Positions 1 through 6,702 of a stretch of 18,944 nucleotides of DNA are shown here, piece by piece. The position numbers and the translations under genes are program-made. The stretch covers positions 1 through 18,944 of the forward strand of contig JBLHMP010000076.1 in assembly GCA_047623555.1 (NCBI GenBank). Reading direction: 5' to 3'. The notes below the pieces were generated by a model. That model was not told the DNA's origin, ran no database searches, and worked only from the letters and a program-made list of their open reading frames with translations. Each line of letters begins with the position of its first letter. Position 1 is the stretch's first letter. The DNA is from NORP181 sp047623555. Lineage in GTDB: Bacteria; Pseudomonadota; Alphaproteobacteria; Rhodobacterales; Rhodobacteraceae.

Positions 1-79
1 GACCACATCATGACGAACAAAGCATAATGACTGAGCGGGTCAAATCTCGGTGACAATACCGGGTCAGTTCTGAGTGACA
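1..79. mobile_element. Probable end of an IS21-family-like insertion sequence
   Basis: Read on the minus strand from position 79, the sequence starts TGTCACTCAGAACTGACCC and repeats the pattern 24 bases further in as TCACCGAGATTTGACCC. A TG-starting terminus followed by several spaced copies of a motif ending in TGACCC is the usual build of IS21-family ends. If so, the element ends with CA at 78-79, its body lies left of the window, and no istA or istB coding is visible in these few bases. A short frame ending at the TGA at 51-53 might be the tail of a transposition gene, but it is too short to judge. The family call is from pattern recognition only. Confidence 0.45.
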
Positions 80-81
80 TT
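35..81. repeat. Two tandem imperfect 23-bp repeats, period 24
   Basis: Copies at 35-57 and 59-81 match at 17 of 23 positions, sharing CGGGTCA and GTGACA blocks with fixed spacing. This is the repeat structure behind the IS21-like call and would be the transposase-binding sites of that terminus. It is not explained by any coding frame. Confidence 0.6.
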
Positions 82-203
82 CAACAATCGCGGGAAGCAG
101 CGCGTCGCGACTCTGGTTGGAGCAAGAGCCATCCACCCCATCAGTTAAGGAACTTGAAGCAATAAAATCGGGTGCTGCGATGGACGATGTGTTCCAATGG
201 TGA
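81..203 (+). pseudogene. 3' remnant of an unidentified gene cut by the IS end
   Basis: Immediately right of the presumed IS terminus an open frame runs without a stop from 81 to a TGA at 201-203. The end of the peptide reads KELEAIKSGAAMDDVFQW. It has no convincing start of its own, because the frame is closed by a TGA at 75-77. Its stop overlaps the integrase start (ATGGTGA arrangement), as in translationally coupled genes. The simplest reading is the tail of a small gene that preceded the integrase, possibly an excisionase or regulator, whose 5' part was removed by the IS. No family is recognised, and it could be chance open sequence. Confidence 0.3.
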
Positions 204-1265
204 AAAAGCAATATGTCGTTGGAGTGGCTCGAAAGGGCCGGGTGTATTGGTATTTCCGACGCGGCAAGACATACATTCGCCTGCCCGACGATCCAGACAG
301 TCAGGAGTTTGACGCCGCCTATTGGGCCATCCGGTCAGGTGCTGCGCAGATGTTCACAAAAACCACATTCCACGCCTTGATAACCAGCTATTACCAGACT
401 CCGCGATACCGCAGCCTTAAAACCAGTACGAAGGTTGAGTATCGCCGGACATTGGAGCTTATCCGTGAGAAGAACGGGAATAAGGATTTCACCAAGCTTC
501 GCCGACGGGACGTCATAGCCGCCCCTGATGCCTACGCTGAAACGTGGCGCAAGGCTAACGCGATGGTCGAGCAAATCTCCATACTGGCCAGACAAGCTAT
601 CGAACTTGAATGGACCACCAGCAATCCGGCATCCGGTGTGGAAAAACTCAAGGGTGGATCATACAAGGCTTGGCCTGATAACCTGCTATCCGCGTTTGAG
701 AGATGCTGTGACACTCAAGGCCACACGACCCAACGCACTATTTATGAACTTTGCATTGGGACCGGCCAGCGAATTGGCGATGCAGTGGGCCCAGTTCGAT
801 CAAGGCTACATGCAGGTAACACAAGAAAAGACTGGCACCGAACTGGGGATCTACTGTCCTGACCGCCTGCAACGGTATCTCGCAGCCCTGCCTCGCACCG
901 GCAAGCATATCTTGGCGAAGAACTTAACACAGCCCATCAGCAAAAGGCGCGCGCAGAAGCTGGTTCTGGAGGTGCGCGAACAAATCAACGCCCGTGCCTT
1001 TGTTATCCACGGGTGGCGCTACAATGCAGCAAAAGAATTGGCAGAAGCGGGGTGCAGTGACACCGAGATTCAGTCTGTAACCGGCCATAAGACGCTCGAA
1101 ATGGTCAAGAAATATCGCCAGCAAGCCAACCAAAAGCGGCTCTCGAAATCAGCGCAGAATCGTAAGGAACAGAACAGAAACGAAACGAAACATGAAAGTG
1201 TGAAACACTGTGTGAAACACTGTGTGAAACTTTCATTTTATGCAATGACGAAGCCACATCAATAA
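197..1265 (+). pseudogene. Frameshifted tyrosine recombinase (phage/island integrase)
   Basis: Two overlapping frames together give one site-specific tyrosine recombinase of about 357 residues. The first frame (from ATG 197) supplies the N-terminal arm-binding region, a core-binding region and the first catalytic box GTGQRIGD with Arg192. The second frame, from about 780, continues with MQWAQFDQGYMQV, the beta-hairpin Lys in QEKTGTEL, HGWR (HxxR box) and TGHKTLEMVKKY with the Tyr nucleophile. The switch falls at GGCGATGCAGTGG (776-788). A lost copy of a GATGC tandem (5 bp) would explain it exactly and restore one frame. As it stands, the gene cannot make an intact recombinase. It reads toward the 3' end of tRNA-Leu 25 bp away, as integrases at tRNA attachment sites often do. 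A sequencing error cannot be excluded. Confidence 0.85.
1200..1235 (+). repeat. 12-bp tandem repeat in the integrase tail
   Basis: GTGAAACACTGT occurs at 1200-1211 and 1212-1223, followed by a partial copy (GTGAAACTTTCA) at 1224-1235. The repeat unit is a whole number of codons and encodes VKHC-VKHC-VKLS at the C-terminal tail of the integrase, close to the presumed attachment site. It may be simple slippage. A role as a recombinase arm site is only a thought. Confidence 0.8.
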
Positions 1266-1290
1266 GGGAAATAAACGTTTATTATCAAAG

Positions 1291-1375
1291 TGGTGCGGGT
1301 GAGAGGACTCGAACCTCCACGCCTTACAGCGTCAGAACCTAAATCTGGTGCGTCTACCAGTTCCGCCACACCCGC
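1291..1375 (-). tRNA. tRNA-Leu (anticodon UAG)
   Basis: The minus strand folds as a class II tRNA. The acceptor stem is GCGGGTG/CACCCGC, the D arm is GCG/CGC with GGTAGA in the loop, the anticodon loop TTTAGGT carries TAG, there is a long variable arm, and the T loop is TTCGAGT. CCA is encoded at the 3' end (1291-1293). The anticodon stem CCAGA/TCTGA has a C-A mismatch at its first pair (27-43), where the E. coli tRNA-Leu(UAG) has C-G. The T stem closes with a G-T wobble. The 3' end faces the broken integrase, so this tRNA is the likely attachment site of the element to its left. Confidence 0.95.
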
Positions 1376-1584
1376 ACTCTACAAACCGGGTATTCCCTGT
1401 TTGTGAGCGCTGCTTAGCAAAGGTTGCAGCGGGATGCGAGCAGAAAGAAACATTCTGGTAACGCGCTGGAAACTGGTTGAAATTTGCAACTTTATTCCAA
1501 GTTTTCGCAAAAAAGCCACCACAGCTACACCATTTTGTCATATTCTTGTACAAAAATACTGAGGCAACCCTGAGCGAGAACGCC

Positions 1585-2100
1585 ATGAAACCGAATACGG
1601 TCGGGCGCGAAAGCAGTAAATTTCTGCACACGCACCCCATTTATCCACCCAATTCTGAAACCGGATTTGCGTCCGGCACACTCATTCTGTCGCAAGACGG
1701 AGAAATTCCGGTCGAATTCCTGTCGCCGGGCGACCGGATTATCAGTCGTGATTCTGGTTTTGTGACGCTGGACCATATCAGCCGATCCCATCAGCCGATC
1801 CGGGCTGTGCGATTCGCCGCAGGCTCTTTGGGTCATACCCGGCCGGAACAGGATTTGACCCTGCCAGAAAATCAGTTGGTTTTTGTGCGGGACTGGCGGG
1901 CGCAATCGCTCTTTGGTGTTGCGCAGGCGATCGTGCCGGCCAGAGATCTTATTGACGGCGAATTTATTTGCGACCTCGGGGTGCAGCCACTGATGTTGCA
2001 CCAGCTACATTTTGCACAGCCGCACGTAATCTATGCAGGCGGGCTTGAGGTCGCCGGTATCAGCTCTGAAATCAACACCATCCTGCGATCGGCTGCCTAA
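1585..2100 (+). CDS. Hint-domain protein with degenerate catalytic positions
   Basis: A 171-residue protein with the Hint (hedgehog/intein) beta fold as seen in many short roseobacter proteins: GTLILSQDGEIPVEFLSPGD, then RIISRDSGFVTLDHI, LTLPENQLVFVRDWRAQSLFG and VPARDLIDGEFI. Active Hint domains begin with Cys or Ser before the GT block and carry His in the later SPQHRVLV-type block. Here the first position is Gly (GFASGT) and the His position is occupied by Asn-Gln (PENQLV), so self-cleavage is not expected. ATG 1585 is chosen because a GAGCGAG ribosome site lies just upstream; the frame is open further upstream to 1477 without better support. No signal peptide is visible. The role is unknown. 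Its stop codon TAA is also the outer end of the adjoining inverted-repeat element. Confidence 0.75.
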   Translation: MKPNTVGRESSKFLHTHPIYPPNSETGFASGTLILSQDGEIPVEFLSPGDRIISRDSGFVTLDHISRSHQPIRAVRFAAGSLGHTRPEQDLTLPENQLVFVRDWRAQSLFGVAQAIVPARDLIDGEFICDLGVQPLMLHQLHFAQPHVIYAGGLEVAGISSEINTILRSAA

Positions 2101-2212
2101 AGCGTTTCGCCTTAGGATCTGTTTCAGGATGCACCGGGAAACGCTCGCAACACTTATACCTTATGTGCGTTTCCCCTTTAAATATGACCCAAATTGAACG
2201 CGAAACGCTTTA
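2098..2212. mobile_element. 115-bp MITE-like palindromic element between convergent genes
   Basis: The element has perfect 13-bp inverted ends (TAAAGCGTTTCGC at 2098-2110 and its reverse complement at 2200-2212). A second inverted pair lies inside (GGGAAACGC at 2136-2144 and GCGTTTCCC at 2167-2175). It carries no coding sequence. Its outermost TAA is the stop codon of the Hint gene on the left and, on the other strand, of nnr on the right. The ends read as TA + AAGCG...CGCTT + TA, which would fit a TA target duplication as left by IS630/mariner-type MITEs; this is inference. The hairpins could also end transcription of both genes. Confidence 0.65.
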
Positions 2213-3778
2213 AAGCCCCAACTTGCGAAACACCTTTGGCAGCGCCTCGGCAATATCCTCGGCAATCAGCCCGGGACCAAAGGATCGCGCGCATTCCACA
2301 TGCAGCCAGGCCGCGGTTTCTGCGGCCTGCACCGGGGCCAATCCACGTGCCATCAGCCCGGCGATAAATCCGGCCAACACATCCCCCGACCCTGCAGTCG
2401 CCAACCACGGGGCCGCGCGGTCATAATGGGCCGAATTGATGCGGCAGCGCCCGTCCGGCGCCGCAATGACGGTATCTGCGCCCTTAAACAACACCACACA
2501 CCCGGCCCGGGCAGCCGCAGCACGGGTAGCATCCACCCGGGAATAGGCCGGGCCCGTGGTTGCAGGCGCCGACAGATTCGCCGCAATATCCGGGAACAAC
2601 CGGGCGAACTCACCGCCATGTGGCGTCAGAACGCAATGCGCGTGCAACAGATCAAACAACACCTGCGGGTCATCCGCAAACGAACTCAACGCATCCGCAT
2701 CCAGTACCACAGCCCTGGGTTTGGCGTAGGGTGGGTGCAACCCACGCTTTGCATCCCCCAAGGCCACCGCAACCAGTGCTTTGGTACGGCCCCCTACCCC
2801 CATACCTGGCCCCAAACAGATCGCATTCAGCCGATCATCCAACAGCACCTCGGCCAGACCATCCGCATCTGCGACCCGTCGCAGCATGATCGCCGTGATA
2901 TGCCCCGCCACCTCCATCTGTGCAGCAGGCGGCACCCCCAGCGTCACCAGCCCGGCCCCGATCCGCAATGCACCGCGTGCCGCCAGTCTGGCAGCGCCGG
3001 TTTTACCAGACCCACCCGACAAGATCAGAGCGTGGCCATGGCTGTATTTGTGGTTTTGTCGCCCCTTGCTCAGCCGCGACAGCATCGGCTCCGCCAACTG
3101 AACGGTTTGCACATCCTGTTGATGTGGCAGGCCAATATCCTTGACCCTAAGGCTGCGCGACCACCCCGCCAAAGGCTCAAGGTAATGTCCGACTTTGGCC
3201 GAATGAAACGAGACCGTCAGGTCTTTGGGAAACGGATTGCCCTGCCCGTCTCCCAATGCACGGCCAGAATCCAGATCATCGCCGGAAAAACAGTCAATGC
3301 CGACAAATCGGGCCTCGTTCCTTTCGGCAAAAATCTTCTCAAAAAGCCGACCCATCACCTCGGGTAATCCGCGCGTCGTGCCGGTTCCAAAACAGGCGTC
3401 GATCACCAAATGCGGCCCCGGCGACGGAGCGCTATCGACGGCGATCGGCTGTACCGCCCCTATCATAATCCAACGCTGATAATTCGCCCGCGCATCCGCT
3501 GGCATCCCATCCGCGTCGCCATACAGAAACACCTCGACCTGCCAGCCCCACTCTTTCAACAACCGCGCCACCACAAACCCGTCGCCACCGTTATTTCCCG
3601 GCCCGCACAGCACCAACGCGCGATACGACGACCCCGCCAGGTCCGGCCATTCCTCAAACACCGCCTCAACCACGCCACGCCCGGCGCGTTCCATCAACTC
3701 TAACCCGGTCACGTCCCCGGCCGTCATTACAGCCTGTTCAACAGCACGCATTTGGGCGGCGGTCAGCAGTTCAGACAT
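2210..3778 (-). CDS. nnr: Bifunctional NAD(P)H-hydrate epimerase / ADP-dependent dehydratase
   Basis: This cytoplasmic metabolite-repair enzyme restores damaged NAD(P)HX: the N-terminal YjeF_N domain epimerises it and the C-terminal YjeF_C domain dehydrates it with ADP. Visible marks are MSELLTAAQMRAVEQ at the start and GPGNNGGDGFVVARLL in the epimerase half. The dehydratase half has LILSGGSGKTGAARLA, LTPHGGEFARLFPD, FKGADTVI and LATAGSGDVLAGFIAGL, the last being the nucleotide-binding loop. The length of 522 residues is normal for the fusion. The start at 3778 has GAGGA eight bases upstream and matches family N-termini; a longer reading to 3829 lacks support. One oddity is GLHPPYAKP before VLDADALSSF: these residues are encoded by an inserted palindromic repeat (2726-2747). 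The gene is divergent from glnB, and its stop lies in the inverted end of the flanking repeat element. Confidence 0.95.
   Translation of the reverse strand: MSELLTAAQMRAVEQAVMTAGDVTGLELMERAGRGVVEAVFEEWPDLAGSSYRALVLCGPGNNGGDGFVVARLLKEWGWQVEVFLYGDADGMPADARANYQRWIMIGAVQPIAVDSAPSPGPHLVIDACFGTGTTRGLPEVMGRLFEKIFAERNEARFVGIDCFSGDDLDSGRALGDGQGNPFPKDLTVSFHSAKVGHYLEPLAGWSRSLRVKDIGLPHQQDVQTVQLAEPMLSRLSKGRQNHKYSHGHALILSGGSGKTGAARLAARGALRIGAGLVTLGVPPAAQMEVAGHITAIMLRRVADADGLAEVLLDDRLNAICLGPGMGVGGRTKALVAVALGDAKRGLHPPYAKPRAVVLDADALSSFADDPQVLFDLLHAHCVLTPHGGEFARLFPDIAANLSAPATTGPAYSRVDATRAAAARAGCVVLFKGADTVIAAPDGRCRINSAHYDRAAPWLATAGSGDVLAGFIAGLMARGLAPVQAAETAAWLHVECARSFGPGLIAEDIAEALPKVFRKLGL
2726..2747 (-). repeat. 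Palindromic repeat (copy 1) inside nnr
   Basis: The minus strand reads GCGTGGGTTGCACCCACCCT then AC. It matches 5735-5757 except for a two- or three-base loop difference (TTT versus G). It lies within the dehydratase domain of nnr, is read in frame, and contributes most of the peptide GLHPPYAKP, which is not typical of the family at this point. Confidence 0.75.
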
Positions 3779-3949
3779 AGCATCCTCGCATCGATTCAAT
3801 TTCGCCTGATTTTCAGGCAAATGGCACATTATTTAGGCACAATGCGTAAATTGACCGCCTCTGCCCCTGCCCCACAACCCTATCCGATTGTGAGTGCAAA
3901 ACAGAAGTGATCTGACGCAGACAAACATAGTTGCCAAGAGGAGTCCCCA
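3779..3949. promoter_or_regulatory. Divergent nnr / glnB regulatory region
   Basis: This 171-bp gap separates two genes transcribed away from each other, so it must hold both promoters. A perfect inverted repeat GCCTGA-TTT-TCAGGC lies at 3804-3818, close to the nnr start, and could be an operator or a 5' hairpin of the nnr message. A strong ribosome site AAGAGGAG (3936-3943) precedes the GTG start of glnB. TGGCAC at 3831-3836 resembles a sigma-54 -24 element, but no proper TTGC -12 element follows, so I do not call one. Confidence 0.45.
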
Positions 3950-4288
3950 GTGAAAAAGATTGAAGCGATTATCAAACCGTTCAAACTGGACGAGGTCAAA
4001 GAAGCTCTGCAAGACGTCGGCGTTCAGGGTCTGAGCGTCATCGAAGTCAAAGGCTTTGGCCGCCAAAAGGGCCATACCGAATTGTATCGCGGTGCGGAAT
4101 ATGTTGTGGATTTCCTGCCAAAGGTAAAAATTGAGGTGGTGCTGGACGACGAACAGGTGGACGAAGCCTGTGAGGCAATCATTGCCGCCGCCAAGACAGA
4201 CAAAATTGGGGACGGCAAAATCTTTGTCAGTTCCATTGAGCAAACCATTCGTATTCGGACCGGTGAAACCGGCTCGGACGCGATCTAA
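3950..4288 (+). CDS. glnB: Nitrogen regulatory protein P-II
   Basis: A 112-residue P-II signal protein that senses 2-oxoglutarate and ATP/ADP and controls glutamine synthetase adenylylation and the NtrB/NtrC system. It starts MKKIEAIIKPFKLDEVKEAL and has the T-loop with RGAEYVVDF, where Tyr51 is the uridylylation site. The C-terminal GDGKIFVSSIEQTIRIRTGE block is typical. The length is exactly that of the family. Translation starts at GTG 3950, not ATG: AAGAGGAG lies seven bases upstream and the next codons match the family start. It is followed after 31 bp by glnA, the usual alphaproteobacterial glnBA operon, without a terminator between them. Confidence 0.98.
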   Translation: MKKIEAIIKPFKLDEVKEALQDVGVQGLSVIEVKGFGRQKGHTELYRGAEYVVDFLPKVKIEVVLDDEQVDEACEAIIAAAKTDKIGDGKIFVSSIEQTIRIRTGETGSDAI

Positions 4289-4319
4289 CTGTTATCTGAT
4301 AATAAAGGACATAAAGCGA

Positions 4320-5726
4320 ATGAGCAAAGACGCAGTTCTCAAACTGATAGCGGAAGAAGGCATTGAATATGTCGATATCCGCTTCACTGACCCACGCGGC
4401 AAGTTGCAGCACGTTACCGTTGTTGCTGATCTGGTCGACGAAGATTTCCTTGACGAAGGGTTCATGTTTGATGGCTCCTCGATCGCGGGCTGGAAATCCA
4501 TCGAAGCCTCGGACATGAAACTGATGCCCGACACCGATAGCGTCTATATCGACCCGTTTTATGCAGAAAAAACCGCCTGCTTGCACTGCACGGTTGTTGA
4601 GCCAGACACCGGCGAAGCCTATGATCGCGACCCACGCGGCACGGCCCAAAAAGCCGAAGCCTACCTGAAATCCACTGGTATCGGTGATGTGGCCTATATG
4701 GGCCCCGAGGCGGAATTCTTTCTGTTTGATGATGTGCGCTATTCCAACAGCATCAACAAAGTCTCTTTTGAGGTCGACGCAACTGACGCGTCCTGGAACA
4801 CCGACACCGAATACGAGATGGGCAATATGGGCCATCGTCCCGCCGTTAAGGGCGGTTATTTCCCGGTTAACCCAATCGACGAAGCCCATGATCTGCGCGG
4901 CGAAATGCTGTCGACCATGAAACGTCTGGGCATGAAGGTTGATAAACATCACCACGAAGTGGCGTCCTGTCAGCACGAACTGGGCCTGATCTATGGGTCG
5001 TTGACCAAACAGGCCGACGAACTGCAGAAATACAAATATGTGATCCACAATGTGGCGCACGCTTACGGCAAATCAGCAACGTTCATGCCAAAACCCATCG
5101 CGGGCGACAACGGCTCGGGCATGCATGTAAACATGTCGATCTGGAAAGATGGCAAGCCGATTTTTGCCGGCGAAAAATATGCTGATCTCAGCCAGGAAGC
5201 GCTGTATTTCATCGGCGGCATTCTGGGGCACGCCAAAGCGTTGAACGCCTTTACCAACCCGGCGACCAACAGCTACAAGCGCCTGATCCCAGGTTTTGAA
5301 GCCCCCGTTCTGCGCGCCTATTCCGCCCGCAACCGATCGGGCTGTGTTCGTATCCCATGGAGCGAAACCCCCAGCGGCAAGCGTGTAGAGGCGCGGTTCC
5401 CTGATCCGGCGGCCAATCCCTACCTGTGCTTTGCAGCCTTGTTGATGGCTGGCCTTGACGGCATCAAGAACAAGATCGATCCCGGCGAAGCCATGGATAA
5501 GAACCTGTATGATCTGCCAGCAGAAGAGCTCGCGGATATCCCAACGGTTTGTGGATCGTTGCGTGAAGCAATGGAAGAACTCGAGGCTGACATGGATTTC
5601 CTTCTGGCCGGTGACGTGTTCACCAAAAGCCAGATCGAGGGCTATATTGAGCTGAAGATGGAAGAAATCCAAACCTACGAGCACACACCACACCCCGTTG
5701 AATACGGTATGTATTACAGCTGCTAA
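4320..5726 (+). CDS. glnA: Glutamine synthetase type I
   Basis: This enzyme makes glutamine from glutamate, ammonia and ATP and is the main ammonia-assimilating step; it acts as a cytoplasmic dodecamer. The 468-residue protein starts MSKDAVLKLIAEEGIEYVD and carries FMFDGSSIAGW, the metal and substrate segments GPEAEFFLFD and NGSGMHVNMS, the KPIAGDNGSGMH region, and NRSGCVRIP. Tyr397 in KNLYDLP is the adenylylation site, at the same residue number as in the E. coli enzyme, so activity should be controlled by GlnE in response to GlnB. ATG 4320 is chosen because of AAAGGA upstream and agreement with the family; the frame is open further upstream within glnB. A repeat and a strong terminator follow. 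Confidence 0.98.
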   Translation: MSKDAVLKLIAEEGIEYVDIRFTDPRGKLQHVTVVADLVDEDFLDEGFMFDGSSIAGWKSIEASDMKLMPDTDSVYIDPFYAEKTACLHCTVVEPDTGEAYDRDPRGTAQKAEAYLKSTGIGDVAYMGPEAEFFLFDDVRYSNSINKVSFEVDATDASWNTDTEYEMGNMGHRPAVKGGYFPVNPIDEAHDLRGEMLSTMKRLGMKVDKHHHEVASCQHELGLIYGSLTKQADELQKYKYVIHNVAHAYGKSATFMPKPIAGDNGSGMHVNMSIWKDGKPIFAGEKYADLSQEALYFIGGILGHAKALNAFTNPATNSYKRLIPGFEAPVLRAYSARNRSGCVRIPWSETPSGKRVEARFPDPAANPYLCFAALLMAGLDGIKNKIDPGEAMDKNLYDLPAEELADIPTVCGSLREAMEELEADMDFLLAGDVFTKSQIEGYIELKMEEIQTYEHTPHPVEYGMYYSC

Positions 5727-5734
5727 ACGGCACA

Positions 5735-5757
5735 GCGTGGGTTTTCACCCACCCTAC
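5735..5757 (+). repeat. Palindromic repeat (copy 2) downstream of glnA
   Basis: GCGTGGGTTTTCACCCACCC followed by TAC, nine bases after the glnA stop. The core GTGGGT/ACCCAC can form a hairpin. It is the same short repeat as the one within nnr on the minus strand, so the family is repeated in this genome. It lies just ahead of the terminator and could protect the 3' end of the glnA message. Confidence 0.75.
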
Positions 5758-5767
5758 ACTACAAAAT

Positions 5768-5797
5768 GGGCGTCCCGATTGGGGCGCCCTATTTTAT
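5768..5797 (+). terminator. Rho-independent terminator of glnBA
   Basis: A nine-base-pair stem GGGCGTCCC/GGGGCGCCC (one G-T pair) with a GATT loop at 5768-5789 is followed by TATTTTAT. This is a clear intrinsic terminator for the glnBA transcript. The T-rich tail is on the plus strand, so it serves glnA rather than the convergent small gene at 5836. Confidence 0.85.
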
Positions 5798-5835
5798 GGC
5801 ATCACCTCTATTTCCCAGACGTTATTGCCCCGACA

Positions 5836-6054
5836 TCACTTACCCGACGCGATCATTTCTCGGATTTTCACCGCCTTTTCAAAGTGATCCAGTTGGTGTT
5901 GACGTATCCACCATTCGGCCACTTCCATCAGCGCAACGGGGTCATCGTTGCGATTGGCGAAAAACGCATAAAATGACAGTCCGACAGTGTCGCCCTTTTG
6001 GGCGATTTTTTGGTCGCAAACGGCAATAGCTTTGGCTCTTAGATTTGGGTGCAT
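5836..6054 (-). CDS. Small conserved roseobacter-type protein (possibly DUF6500)
   Basis: A 72-residue soluble protein, MHPNLRAKAIAVCDQKIAQK at the start, then GDTVGLSFYAFFANRNDDP, VALMEVAEWWIRQHQLDHFE and KAVKIREMIASGK. It looks helical, with a conserved aromatic centre. I recall similar short Rhodobacteraceae proteins grouped as DUF6500, but I am not certain of that number and know no function. ATG 6054 is supported by AGGAA ten bases upstream; the frame stays open to 6147 with less typical sequence. It is convergent with glnA, beyond the glnA terminator. Confidence 0.7.
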   Translation of the reverse strand: MHPNLRAKAIAVCDQKIAQKGDTVGLSFYAFFANRNDDPVALMEVAEWWIRQHQLDHFEKAVKIREMIASGK

Positions 6055-6223
6055 AAATTTGGATTCCTGTGATGCTGGCGCAATATGGCGGCGGATTTGG
6101 GCGTGCGTCAACGGGGCTCTTGCTGCGGCAATCAGAAACTGGCCCACGTAAAAACGGGTGTTGCGATAGAATTAACCTGCCTCTGCTACAATTTCAGTGC
6201 TGGGAAACCGATAAGGAGGAAAT

Positions 6224-6577
6224 ATGCGGATTATTGTCGGAATATGGCTGTTTTTACAGTCGGTTATAGCGGCCCATGCCGATGTTTTACCGATGTCCAT
6301 CAAGAGCCATCACCCCAACATTGTCAGCCTTGTGTTCTATAGTCAGAACCTCGAACGATCCTGGCCCGGCAAGAGTAAGGTTTATACTTTGGATGAAAGC
6401 AAAACCAACCGGTATGTTCTGGAATGCCGGGGCGGTGAAAAAATATGTTTTGGCGCCTGGGTGCAGACCCAGCCTGAGAAGTATTGGGGGGTCGGCAAGG
6501 GCAACGCCCATCACTGTTCTGATTGTTGCTATGTTTGCGGCCAGGACGGATCAAGCGTGCGACATCTTCATCCCTGA
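6224..6577 (+). CDS. Small secreted Cys-rich protein of unknown function
   Basis: A 117-residue protein with a clear signal peptide (MRIIVGIWLFLQSVIAAHA, likely cut before Asp20), so it should be periplasmic or secreted. The mature part holds six cysteines: Cys68 and Cys75 around CRGGEKICFGAW, then Cys98, 101, 102 and 105 in HHCSDCCYVCGQ. This pattern suggests either disulphides or a metal site. Other landmarks are SLVFYSQNLERSWPG, YWGVGKGN and the ending HLHP. I recall short secreted proteins with the same SxxPGxxxxYxL...GEKICYGAW...CCYxCG arrangement, but no function. The ribosome site AAGGAGGAAAT just ahead of ATG 6224 is close to ideal, suggesting strong expression. It is followed in the same direction by a lytic transglycosylase gene. 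Confidence 0.75.
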   Translation: MRIIVGIWLFLQSVIAAHADVLPMSIKSHHPNIVSLVFYSQNLERSWPGKSKVYTLDESKTNRYVLECRGGEKICFGAWVQTQPEKYWGVGKGNAHHCSDCCYVCGQDGSSVRHLHP

Positions 6578-6702
6578 GCCTGCTAGAGGGTCTGCAAAAT
6601 ACCGTCTTCTACCAGGCGTTTCGGGTCAAACCGGTGCTGGTTTCATTTGCGTTTCCGCCCCGGCAGGTTAGCCTGACACCAAAATCAGGGAACCAAGGTC
6701 GT

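Noticed and set aside
1200..1235. CRISPR-like repeat
   Set aside because: The units are adjacent 12-mers without spacers and lie in coding sequence.
2300..3367. 355-codon open frame on the plus strand opposite nnr
   Set aside because: Basic, Pro/Gln/His-rich translation with no domain, fully antisense to a clearly conserved nnr gene; a GC-driven shadow.
3831..3850. Possible sigma-54 promoter before glnB
   Set aside because: TGGCAC is present but the correctly spaced TTGC -12 element is absent.
4227..5060. 277-codon open frame on the minus strand opposite glnA
   Set aside because: Antisense to conserved glnA coding, with no recognisable domain or good ribosome site.
5073..5693. 206-codon open frame on the minus strand opposite glnA
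   Set aside because: Another shadow of glnA; composition reflects the codon use of the opposite strand.
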